Virus record (IMG/VR): IMGVR_UViG_3300042868_008753
Location: 1-29,555 of that record
Direction: 5' to 3' (one strand)
DNA from: a virus
Length of the DNA stretch: 29,555 bases
The translations under genes and the position numbers were made by a program. Numbering within the stretch: position 1 is the first letter of the stretch; each line of letters opens with the position of its first letter. Shown here one piece after another: positions 15,269-22,885 of this stretch. The notes below the pieces were generated by a model. It was not told the DNA's origin, did not search any database, and saw only the letters and a list, made by a program, of their open reading frames with translations.

Positions 15269-18200
15269 TAGACAAATCCTGGTGAAATTGTAAACAAGTA
15301 AGTTGTTTGACTGTTCATGTAAACAGCAGTGATTGATACCATTGTGACTGAATTAGCGGCTGTGCTCTGTAGTGTGGTCACATTGCCAGCATACTTGTAC
15401 ACCGAACTTGGTGTGGGAAATGTTACACCATATCCGCCTGTTGACCCTTGATTGATGATCACTGTCACAGTGTCTGACTGATAGTCAGTATTGACGCTGT
15501 CACTGGCTGAGGTAACAAAGTTGCTCACAGTCAGTGTGGCATTTCCTGTTAGATTCCATTGTTGTACCTGACCAGCATTTTTGTTTACATCAATTGTGCC
15601 ACTTGATGTGGCTGCTTGATTAGCAAACTCAGTGTAAGTTTCCAAACTGCCCATGCGGCTTCTAGCCACATTGTCTTCGTTGTACAAGAAGTAGTAGTTT
15701 GTGGCTGCTCGAGCCGTGTTGCTGTTGCTAAAACCAAATGATCCAATGTGGTCTGGATTGTAAACACCAAACACACGAAAGGGTGTGGCCATTCCCGTTG
15801 TACCAGACTGGTTGATACCATAACCAATGTAGTTAGTGATATTGCCTGTTGCGGCAAACACACCAGGATTTGACAGCACACCAATAGCATTGCCAACTGA
15901 TCCACCACCCTGCACGCTGATACCAGCATAGTGACCAACTGCATGACTCACTGTGGCGTTGCCCAGGCCTAGACCACCCACATTTCCCACTGACATTGCA
16001 GTGGTAGTGCCAGCAAATGAAGTCATTGACTGCCCAGTGGTCAGTGTAGCAGTACCATTGGCAATGTTAATGGCAAATCCGCCTGCGTTTAAGCGTCGGT
16101 TTGCATTGTTTAAAGTGCCACCTCTTAGATCAAAATACGCTGTTGAACTTAGGATACGAGCTGACTGGTTGGTGTTGGTGTTGGCCACATTGTATTTGCC
16201 CATCACAGCCAATTGTGAACCACGATTGATACTCAAAGGATCATAGGTATTGGTATAGTTGTTGTCGTAACCAGGACCCACAGCGATACGACCAGGATTG
16301 GGTGTTACATTTGAATCATAAAGCTGACCCCTGATCACAGAATATGTGTCAGCCCCGGTAGGATCACCAAGAGCGATATTACCAGCAGCCAAGATGTTGA
16401 AAGTTGAATCATATGCAAATTTGGTACTGCCACCTAACACACCAGCATTATTGAACTGTACAGCAGTGTTGGGTCCACCAACTGCTGTGGTAATACCTGT
16501 TAGCTGTGATCCGTTACCAAAGAAATAGCTGCCGGTGATATTGCCAATGGCGCTGATTAATCCCCCTGTGTCAATTCGACTGGTAGCATATAAAGTGTTG
16601 GCACCCACTCCCTGAGTAAAATTAGCCGTGTTACCAAATAAATCTCTGCCAATGGTTACATTGCCTGAGGCACTGATATTACCGCCAGCACCACCAGCAT
16701 AGATATTTTCACCGTAGATATTACCTGCAGTGAGTTGACTACCAAATGCTTCAATGGGGCCAGCCACTGATATTTTACCACCAACATCTAAATTGCCATT
16801 GACAATGGCATTGCCTGCAGTACTGAGTATACCATTGCTGATCAAATTACCACCGGTTATGTTACCAGTGACACTGATTGTTGGTCCAATTGTGGCTGTG
16901 ATACCAGTGAGTTGACTACCATTACCAAAATAGTAATTTCCTCTAATGTTGCCTGTGGCTGATACTTGTCCACTGGTGTTGAGATTACCACCTGTGATAT
17001 TGGCTGTAACAGTTAGACTGCTCAAGGTGCCCACTGAAGTTATGTTGGGCTGTGCGGCTGTGGTGACTGTGCCTGCAAAAGTTGCGGCATTGGCGTTGAG
17101 TGCATAGGTTGCATTGGCCACTGTGCCTGTGACATTGGCACCTGTGATTGAGCTCAATGCGGCACCAGAACCTATAAAGTTTCCGCCTGTGATATTGCCG
17201 GTTGTTGAAATGGTATTGCTACCAAAATTGGCAAGGAATGTGGCCACATCGGCGTTGCCATAAGCGGCTGGTAAACCTGTTAATTGTGATCCGTTACCTA
17301 GGAAATAGCTGCCTGTGATATTACCTGTGGCGCTGACGCCATCTGATACCTTTACACCACCAGTTCCGATGATGTTTACTGTGCCAGAACCATTGGGATT
17401 GATATCAATGTTGCCATTGGCACCATCGTAAATTCTAATGTTGCCTTGGTTGGCAGCACCTTCATTGGTGCGTAAGATCAAATCACCAGTGCCATGTGTA
17501 GTAATGGTTGCATCTGAGTTGTTGTCACCAACACGCACTGAATCAGCGTCAAGATGAATGTCGTTGGTGCCCTCGGCTGTGATGGTGACTGTTTGGCCTG
17601 CGGCACCTGTGATGTTGCTGGTGTACACAGTGGGAGCAATGACATTGCCTGCTGTGACATTGCCTGTTGAGCTAATGATATTGGATCCATAGTTGGCCAG
17701 GAAGTTGGCCACATTGGCATTGCCATATGAGCCCGTGATGTTGCCAGCATTGATGTTTGAAAGCTGTGAACCGTCACCAGCAAAATAACTGGCTGTGACA
17801 TTGCCTGTGGTGCTAATTGAATTTGATCCAAAGCCAGCCAACAGTGTTGTGACATTGGCATTGCCGTATGTTGCAGGCAAACCAGTAAGCTGTGAACCAT
17901 TGCCCAGGATGTAGCTGCCAGAAATATTGGCCGAAGTAACAATGTTGCTGGCCAAGGTACCACTGGCTAGATATGTGGCCACATTGGCGTTGCCATAACT
18001 GCTGGTTGCAATGCCTGTGAGCAATGAACCATTACCAACAAAGTAATTGGCTGTGACATTGCCAGTGGCAGTGACAGCACCAGTTACACCCAGGGTATTG
18101 GTAGCACTGTTCCAGGTAAAATCTGGAACAGCACCAATGTTACCGTTGTTGTTAAACAACACTTCAGTGTTGCTGCCGGTGACCACAATGTTGCCTGTGA

Positions 18201-18399
18201 TATTACCCACTAGGTTACCTATAAAATTGGCTGCTGTGACATTGCCTGTGGCTGAAATATTGGTCACTGTGTTGGCACCATCTGTGCCAGCAGCCAGCAA
18301 ACTTACCACATTGGCATTGCCGTAGGCCGCATTGGGATTTACAGTTGCCGCTCCGCTTTGATATAGACCAGTAAAATTTTTACTTGATGTTGAAGTCAT
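15268..18399 (-). CDS. Repeat-built tail fiber protein
   Basis: A 1043-residue fiber. I start it at 18399 (MTSTSSKNFTG) because AAGGATT lies just upstream and the gene then begins 11 bases after the adaptor stop; the longer frame would overlap that gene. Residues 1-~620 are built of repeats: TGN(I/V)T segments followed by Y/N-F-x-G-(N/D/S)-G-S-x-L and often YGNANV..(L/F)LA. This pattern is common in phage fibers and suggests a beta-helical or trimeric shaft. The C-terminal ~400 residues (SQLAVMGKYNV, GQVQQWNLTGNATLTVSNF, TVTVIINQGSTGGYGVTFP) are a different, less repetitive head that ends TYLFTISPGFV. I see no enzymatic motif. It probably attaches to the adaptor and carries the host-binding tip. 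Confidence 0.8.
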   Translation of the reverse strand: MTSTSSKNFTGLYQSGAATVNPNAAYGNANVVSLLAAGTDGANTVTNISATGNVTAANFIGNLVGNITGNIVVTGSNTEVLFNNNGNIGAVPDFTWNSATNTLGVTGAVTATGNVTANYFVGNGSLLTGIATSSYGNANVATYLASGTLASNIVTSANISGSYILGNGSQLTGLPATYGNANVTTLLAGFGSNSISTTGNVTASYFAGDGSQLSNINAGNITGSYGNANVANFLANYGSNIISSTGNVTAGNVIAPTVYTSNITGAAGQTVTITAEGTNDIHLDADSVRVGDNNSDATITTHGTGDLILRTNEGAANQGNIRIYDGANGNIDINPNGSGTVNIIGTGGVKVSDGVSATGNITGSYFLGNGSQLTGLPAAYGNADVATFLANFGSNTISTTGNITGGNFIGSGAALSSITGANVTGTVANATYALNANAATFAGTVTTAAQPNITSVGTLSSLTVTANITGGNLNTSGQVSATGNIRGNYYFGNGSQLTGITATIGPTISVTGNITGGNLISNGILSTAGNAIVNGNLDVGGKISVAGPIEAFGSQLTAGNIYGENIYAGGAGGNISASGNVTIGRDLFGNTANFTQGVGANTLYATSRIDTGGLISAIGNITGSYFFGNGSQLTGITTAVGGPNTAVQFNNAGVLGGSTKFAYDSTFNILAAGNIALGDPTGADTYSVIRGQLYDSNVTPNPGRIAVGPGYDNNYTNTYDPLSINRGSQLAVMGKYNVANTNTNQSARILSSTAYFDLRGGTLNNANRRLNAGGFAINIANGTATLTTGQSMTSFAGTTTAMSVGNVGGLGLGNATVSHAVGHYAGISVQGGGSVGNAIGVLSNPGVFAATGNITNYIGYGINQSGTTGMATPFRVFGVYNPDHIGSFGFSNSNTARAATNYYFLYNEDNVARSRMGSLETYTEFANQAATSSGTIDVNKNAGQVQQWNLTGNATLTVSNFVTSASDSVNTDYQSDTVTVIINQGSTGGYGVTFPTPSSVYKYAGNVTTLQSTAANSVTMVSITAVYMNSQTTYLFTISPGFV
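16480..18060. repeat. Diverged repeats of the fiber shaft
   Basis: At least seven copies of the G-x-G-S-x-L loop coding segment (for example near 16500, 16905, 17280, 17765 and 17890) lie among many more CCTGTGATATTGCC-like blocks encoding GNITG. Copies are diverged, unlike the exact repeats of the 1311-residue protein, so they are older. Confidence 0.8.
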
Positions 18400-18410
18400 C
18401 TTCAGAATCC

Positions 18411-19403
18411 TTATTTGATGTTGTACTGGCGATATTGGCGTGGCTGCCATACTGATGTAAGTCTTGTGTGTCCGCCTGACCACTTGCCAAGATTGTTCTG
18501 ATCTTCTACCACATTGTACGCTGAATCAAATTTGGCACTGAACACAGCCGCATCCTGATCATTGTGTCGTTTGATGTAGTATTCACGCAAACTGCCATAC
18601 ACATAGCCTTCGGCCCAGGTCTGTAGCACTGCATTGCTTTGCACTGTGCGATTGGTCACCGTGATTGCAGTCACAGTGCCTGCTGTGGGTGTTGTGCCAC
18701 CAGTGCTGGTAAATGTGATTGATGTGTTGTTCACAATGCTGGTCACAATGCGAGTGCCAGAGCCGCCGCCCAGGCTACCTGTGCCAGCTGTGGCTGTGAT
18801 TTCGTCACCAACTTCTAGGCCAGTTGTGGTGCTCATGCCTGTAATGGTGGCAGTCCAGGGTCCTGCGCCTGTGATTGATCCCACAGTGCCTGTGGTTGAA
18901 ATGATCTCATCATCAATGGGTGCAAACAACAAGGGCCAGGCCTTGTAGTAGTACAGGTTTATTTCAGCACCTTCACCAATGTAAGGCAAAAACTGATATT
19001 CATTATACACTTCTGAAAACTTGCCGCGAATCACAGCTGGCACATTCACAGGACTCAGATATAATTGAGCAATCATGCCCTGTGTGATAATGTCTCTGTC
19101 ACCAATACGGTCATACACAATCCAAGGTCCTGTGGGGCTGGAGCTTTGTCCACCAGGATTGCCTTGCTTGAAGAACAATATGGGCTTGTTCATGTCTGCA
19201 GGAATTGGAATGCGACCTTGTGAATCAGCAACACCAATGTTTTCTGCGGCATAGGGATCACTGCGCAAAGCTGGCAACTCAATGTTGCGCATACTGAGTT
19301 CGGCTAAAAAAATACACTGCTTGATTTCGGTATCATTGGTTGAACCTGTAAAATCTTTAAGGTAATCAACCAAGGCGTCGGCTGTGGGAATTTGAAATGA
19401 CAT
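18411..19403 (-). CDS. Neck adaptor (head-to-tail connector), SU10-type
   Basis: A 330-residue protein. The N-terminal part (DALVDYLKDFTG, IKQCIFLAELSMRNIELPAL) and the C-terminal helix (AVLQTWAEGYVYGSLREYYIK) match the helical core of phage adaptor proteins that bind under the portal. INLYYYKAWPLL near residue 150 is the strand just before the core helix. Residues about 170-253 (GPWTATITG, LEVGDEITATAGTGSLGGG, IVNNTSITFTS) form a Gly/Thr-rich beta-module inserted between these two core elements. The gene begins 3 bases after the previous stop. Family role: ring between portal and nozzle, with fiber attachment. Confidence 0.75.
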   Translation of the reverse strand: MSFQIPTADALVDYLKDFTGSTNDTEIKQCIFLAELSMRNIELPALRSDPYAAENIGVADSQGRIPIPADMNKPILFFKQGNPGGQSSSPTGPWIVYDRIGDRDIITQGMIAQLYLSPVNVPAVIRGKFSEVYNEYQFLPYIGEGAEINLYYYKAWPLLFAPIDDEIISTTGTVGSITGAGPWTATITGMSTTTGLEVGDEITATAGTGSLGGGSGTRIVTSIVNNTSITFTSTGGTTPTAGTVTAITVTNRTVQSNAVLQTWAEGYVYGSLREYYIKRHNDQDAAVFSAKFDSAYNVVEDQNNLGKWSGGHTRLTSVWQPRQYRQYNIK

Positions 19404-19406
19404 ATT

Positions 19407-19994
19407 TTAGTGTCCCTTGAAAAACTTTTGTTGTCCAACTTGTGCTGGATACGGCACATCTACAGGGATGGGCAGTCGACCGCCGGGATAACAAACATAC
19501 TGTGGATACTCTTGTTGAACCACACGATAGAACTGTGCTTTGAGTGTGCGATCATGTTTGATAGCTGCCCAGGGCATGCCGCCAAAATATTGATCACTGA
19601 TGCGGATTGACACAACATTGGGCAAGTCCATCCATTTGTAGCCCAGTCGGCCATCGGGCATTATGGGTGCCAAAGGATCCGGGTGCCCAGCTTCTGCGGC
19701 TTCACGATACAGTCGGCATCGCTCAGCGACTGCGTCTGCATTCATTTGCTCACGCCGGATGTAAAACTTGCCATCTTCACGACCAGTTGTGGTGCGAATG
19801 TTGTGACTGGCGTTCCAATCTGTGCGGCTCCAATCACCTTTCATGCGGCGATAAAGGTCATCATTTTTCAGCAGTTGATCAGCAACACCATTGTGATTTG
19901 TTACAACACCACCATGATCTTGACGCAAGTAATTGTAATTGCGTTCTGGATCTTCATCAGATAGGTACTCAGGTTGGTTGATATCTTGGGTCAT
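19407..19994 (-). CDS. Hypothetical head/neck protein
   Basis: A 195-residue polar protein read from the ATG at 19994 (MTQDINQPEYLSDEDPE). The longer in-frame GTG start at 20036 lies in the foot of the capsid-gene terminator and is unlikely. The C-terminal half (ISDQYFGGMPWAAIKHDRTL, FYRVVQQEYPQYVCYPGG) is rich in aromatic residues and looks folded. I know no function. A CTAAATA element lies only 6 bases before the ATG and there is no ribosome-binding site, so the mRNA may be leaderless. Placement between capsid and adaptor suggests head completion. Confidence 0.65.
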   Translation of the reverse strand: MTQDINQPEYLSDEDPERNYNYLRQDHGGVVTNHNGVADQLLKNDDLYRRMKGDWSRTDWNASHNIRTTTGREDGKFYIRREQMNADAVAERCRLYREAAEAGHPDPLAPIMPDGRLGYKWMDLPNVVSIRISDQYFGGMPWAAIKHDRTLKAQFYRVVQQEYPQYVCYPGGRLPIPVDVPYPAQVGQQKFFKGH

Positions 19995-19999
19995 AGTGA

Positions 20000-20006
20000 T
20001 ATTTAG
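20000..20006 (-). promoter_or_regulatory. CTAAATA element abutting a start codon
   Basis: The minus strand reads TTACGCTAAATATCACTATG, so the element's last base is 6 bases before the A of the ATG at 19994. By T4 late-promoter spacing, transcription would begin at or next to the start codon. It lies right after the capsid-gene terminator and would restart transcription for the neck and tail genes. Confidence 0.55.
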
Positions 20007-20037
20007 CGTAACCCACAAATACGCTAACAACTCCACG

Positions 20038-20063
20038 AGAAAAGGAGCCGAAGCTCCTTTTCT
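20038..20063 (-). terminator. Intrinsic terminator after the capsid gene
   Basis: A perfect 11-base stem AGAAAAGGAGC / GCTCCTTTTCT closes a TTCG loop on the minus strand, i.e. the extra-stable C(UUCG)G tetraloop, with TTTTCTC in the 3' arm. It lies 22 bases past the capsid stop. The stem is A-rich on one side and T-rich on the other, so it could also act in the plus direction. Confidence 0.85.
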
Positions 20064-20084
20064 GTTTTGCCAATTGTCTTACAA

Positions 20085-21260
20085 TTACACGTAAGTAGAA
20101 CCAGCGCCAGAGTTCACACGCTGTACAAATGTGCTGGTGCGTGGAGCACTGACAGCGGCACCAGTGGTGCTGATGTTGTGCAATACACCCACACCTGCAG
20201 GGTTGCGAACAATCAATGTACCTTCCATCAAGAACTGGTCCAAACTTGCGTCAGCATTTGAGAACACTTCGTTGTTGGGTCCAAGATCACGCAGGCTACC
20301 CCACTGAACAACATCTTCGTTCAAGAAGTAGATCTGGTCACTGACACCGCTCTGGTCCATGATCCAAGAATCATAGATTTCGTAGGTGTAGTTGAAGTCA
20401 CCTTCGTAAGTTTGGATTGTGTCGCCACGCTCCACATTACGACGGTTGATGCTGGTGTTAGAGTTCACAATGTTGTCCGAGATCATGGTACGCAAGCTGG
20501 TTGGAACAACCATGGTACGAATCTTGGCATTGTAACGCTGTTCAGCAGTGGTGACCAATTGCTTGTAGATCACAGGTTGGAACACTTGGTTGGTAAATGT
20601 GCCAGTGTAAAACTGTGTGCCATTGGCTTGAATGTTCAAATTACCCACATTGGCAGAACTGCTGTCAGTGCTGGCGTTGTTGGTATTTGTGGTGATATTT
20701 GCGGCAGCGTTACCACTGGGGTTGAAGCTGTGTGTGCCTGCAAATGAGTTCAAGCTACCCATACGACGACCACCTGTTTGGCTGGTGCCAGGGTTGGTGA
20801 TAGCTGTACCAGATTGACTTGCATACTGTGTACCAATTTGGTCAGCGCGAACCAATTGTTGTTCCACATCAAACATCAATTCGATCAATTGCTTGACTTC
20901 TTGATAGGCCTGTGGATCGCCACCAGCCTGCATCACAGCACGAGCAGTGCCTGAAGCCGCAATTGTGGTCTGGAAGATCTGGGTGTAGTTGCCCAGGTTG
21001 TAGCGGCTGTTGCTTTCTGCGTTGGCAGTAGAAACGGCTGCACCTTCTTGCACGGCTTGTGCGGCAGGCAAGCGGTAAATGTCATCAGTCCACAAAGGTA
21101 GAGTTGAGTTCACTTTGCGCTTTTTGCTCATACACATGTTGAGCACTGGAGTATCATCTTTGATACGGTTGGACACATCTAGGTCCAAGTCTTTGACAAC
21201 GATGTCCGCGCCATATGCGGTTGTACCATTACCAATTTGACTGGTTGTAATTTCTGCCAT
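20085..21260 (-). CDS. Major capsid protein, SU10-like
   Basis: A 391-residue HK97-fold candidate. The segment at residues about 50-80 (STLPLWTDDIYRLPAAQAVQ, then EGAAV) and the following NYTQIFQTTIAASGTARAV match the pattern of the SU10-type major capsid protein family (Pfam DUF5309). A helix with QQLVRADQIG follows, as in that family's spine helix. A Gly/Ser/Asn-rich stretch lies at residues about 150-210. The gene follows the scaffold gene and carries the best ribosome-binding site in the window (AAGGAGAAT), its own CTAAATA element, and a strong terminator. All of this fits the most highly expressed late protein. Folding may depend on the phage GroES in this window. Confidence 0.85.
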   Translation of the reverse strand: MAEITTSQIGNGTTAYGADIVVKDLDLDVSNRIKDDTPVLNMCMSKKRKVNSTLPLWTDDIYRLPAAQAVQEGAAVSTANAESNSRYNLGNYTQIFQTTIAASGTARAVMQAGGDPQAYQEVKQLIELMFDVEQQLVRADQIGTQYASQSGTAITNPGTSQTGGRRMGSLNSFAGTHSFNPSGNAAANITTNTNNASTDSSSANVGNLNIQANGTQFYTGTFTNQVFQPVIYKQLVTTAEQRYNAKIRTMVVPTSLRTMISDNIVNSNTSINRRNVERGDTIQTYEGDFNYTYEIYDSWIMDQSGVSDQIYFLNEDVVQWGSLRDLGPNNEVFSNADASLDQFLMEGTLIVRNPAGVGVLHNISTTGAAVSAPRTSTFVQRVNSGAGSTYV

Positions 21261-21278
21261 GTTATTCTCCTTGAATAT

Positions 21279-21285
21279 TATTTAG
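21279..21285 (-). promoter_or_regulatory. CTAAATA late-promoter-like element (capsid gene)
   Basis: The minus strand reads GCCTAAATAATATTC in the 32-base gap after the scaffold gene. Its last base is 19 bases before the ATG at 21260. With AAGGAGAAT in the leader it would give a short monocistronic capsid mRNA ending at 20038. Confidence 0.65.
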
Positions 21286-21292
21286 GCTAATT

Positions 21293-22438
21293 TTATCTAC
21301 CACTTCTTGAGCTACGAATTTGTGACAGTCGTTGCATCAACAAGTTGTCACCGGCTTTTTTATCGCCGGCCTTGGCTGCTTCACGAAGTTTGGCCATTTC
21401 GCCATCGCTGTTGCGACCACCAGGAGTGTTACCTCTGCGACTGGTCAATGCGGCTATGCTAGATCCAGCTTGCTTGGTACTGGGTTTGGATCGATATTTC
21501 AATCCATCTCGCACCAGGGCTAGCAGGTTTTCATCTGACGAAATCAAATCAATGTTGGGTATGCCAGGTATGATCTCTGCACGGGCTTCGGGCCACAGTC
21601 GGGTAACCTTGTCGCGTAGTTCATTATAGACATATTCGTTTTTTAACTCTTTGTCTTTGAATGCGCGACGATTGGTTTCCAATACTTCCTGCACCTGCTG
21701 TCGGCGGACTTCTCTAAACTGATCCACTGCTGGTTTCAGTTGTCCAATAGTCTGTTGTTGCTGTCGAATGTATTGCTCATTCTGTTGCATGCTAGCAGTG
21801 ATTCTGGCTCGTTGAGCAGGATCCTGTGTTCTAGCCAACTGCTGTTGGAAAGTTGTCTGATAATTTTGTGTTTTCACAATCTCATCATACGCTCGTTGCA
21901 ATTGCGGCTGCACCGTAAACTCCATGGCAAGAGTCAAGCCTTCTTGGCGTGCCCGCGTTTCTTTGACATATTCGTCAAACTCGCTTCGCTCGACCTTGAG
22001 TTGGCGTGCTTCTTCGTGTATGGCACCTCCTTGACCTAGAATGGCTGCGGCTTTCTTGGCGTCGATAATGATTTCTTTACCATTTCTAGTAAACTTGAAT
22101 TTGGCATTGGGATTTGTGTCCGCAAATTCAATAAAATCAATTAATTCTTCGCTGGTACTATCTGCTTCTGGTTCGCTTACAGCATCCTGCTGGGCGACTT
22201 CCTCGTCAGTGCCTGCTGGCTCATCTGATACCGAGTCGGTTTCATCTTCTAACCCTTCTGGGGTCACAGGGCTTGTGGCTTCTGCCTCACTCTCCACAGT
22301 ACCTGTTGCTGTTTGCCTGGTAGCTTGAACCTGGTTACGCATTGCGGCCATTTTCTCTGCTATTGAATCCATGCTGGGAACAGCGTTTGTATCATTGGCC
22401 GTGCCCTCGGGGGCATTAGGCGTGATCGTTGTCATCAT
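21293..22438 (-). CDS. Scaffolding protein
   Basis: A 381-residue protein directly before the capsid gene. Residues 1-110 are acidic and disordered-looking (DSIAEKMAAMRNQVQATRQT, then many E, T and S). Residues about 140-290 are Gln/Arg/Glu-rich coiled-coil-like helix (QNYQTTFQQQLARTQD, QQTIGQLKPAVDQFREVRRQ). The C-terminus is basic (AAKAGDKKAGDN, QIRSSRSGR), as needed to bind the inner face of the capsid protein. No protease motif is visible. Position, charge pattern and helical nature give the call; sequence alone does not prove it. AGGAAA precedes the ATGATG start. Confidence 0.75.
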   Translation of the reverse strand: MMTTITPNAPEGTANDTNAVPSMDSIAEKMAAMRNQVQATRQTATGTVESEAEATSPVTPEGLEDETDSVSDEPAGTDEEVAQQDAVSEPEADSTSEELIDFIEFADTNPNAKFKFTRNGKEIIIDAKKAAAILGQGGAIHEEARQLKVERSEFDEYVKETRARQEGLTLAMEFTVQPQLQRAYDEIVKTQNYQTTFQQQLARTQDPAQRARITASMQQNEQYIRQQQQTIGQLKPAVDQFREVRRQQVQEVLETNRRAFKDKELKNEYVYNELRDKVTRLWPEARAEIIPGIPNIDLISSDENLLALVRDGLKYRSKPSTKQAGSSIAALTSRRGNTPGGRNSDGEMAKLREAAKAGDKKAGDNLLMQRLSQIRSSRSGR

Positions 22439-22489
22439 ATCGTTTCCTAAATTGTAAAACTGGGGCCTTGCGGTTACCCTGTGTGCTGT

Positions 22490-22496
22490 TATTTAG
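22490..22496 (-). promoter_or_regulatory. CTAAATA element upstream of the scaffold gene
   Basis: The minus strand reads TTTACTAAATAACAGC in the gap before the scaffold gene. Its last base is 52 bases before the ATG at 22438, the longest leader in the set. It lacks the GC before CTAAATA seen at other sites, so it may be weaker. Confidence 0.5.
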
Positions 22497-22519
22497 TAAA
22501 TGAGATCAAAAATGCAGGA

Positions 22520-22861
22520 TTATTGAACAGGAGTTTGTTCAAACTGAACAATTTTGTTTCGTTGATAGATAGCTCGTTTTAAACTTGTCACAAAGCCATC
22601 AATGCCACTCAGGTTGTTGGCCAATGCGATTCTCGTGGCATTGTCTGAATCACTGTGCCCAGTCAAGTTTGCCAAGGCATCTGTGACTTCAAACTTGTAG
22701 TGATGTATGAACATGGCCAGGTCGCGATTTTTCAGCAGGCTTTCTGCTTGTGAACCGTAGTGCTTGACTGAGTCACGCTGTGCTGGCGTGAGTCGTTTGA
22801 TGTTTGATGTGTCAATGGTGAGGCGTGTGTTATAGGCCTCTACTGCGTCGTCGCTGATCAT
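22520..22861 (-). CDS. Small helical protein between portal and scaffold
   Basis: A 113-residue protein that starts after the strong ribosome-binding site AAAGGAACAGCAATG, 24 bases past the portal stop. It is helical throughout (NIKRLTPAQRDSVKHYGSQA, FIHHYKFEVTDALANL, GFVTSLKRAIYQRNKIVQF) with no membrane segment. I know no function. Its position suggests a head-assembly accessory or a small internal protein. It carries no separate CTAAATA element and is probably transcribed with portal. Confidence 0.65.
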   Translation of the reverse strand: MISDDAVEAYNTRLTIDTSNIKRLTPAQRDSVKHYGSQAESLLKNRDLAMFIHHYKFEVTDALANLTGHSDSDNATRIALANNLSGIDGFVTSLKRAIYQRNKIVQFEQTPVQ

Positions 22862-22885
22862 TGCTGTTCCTTTTCTAGACTGTGC

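Noticed and set aside
15268-18399. Diversity-generating retroelement target in fiber/LamG genes
   Set aside because: No reverse transcriptase frame, template repeat or adenine-biased variable region is seen in the window.
18400-18483. Longer fiber start at 18483
   Set aside because: It would overlap the adaptor gene by 73 bases and has no ribosome-binding site; the ATG at 18399 has AAGGATT at fitting distance.
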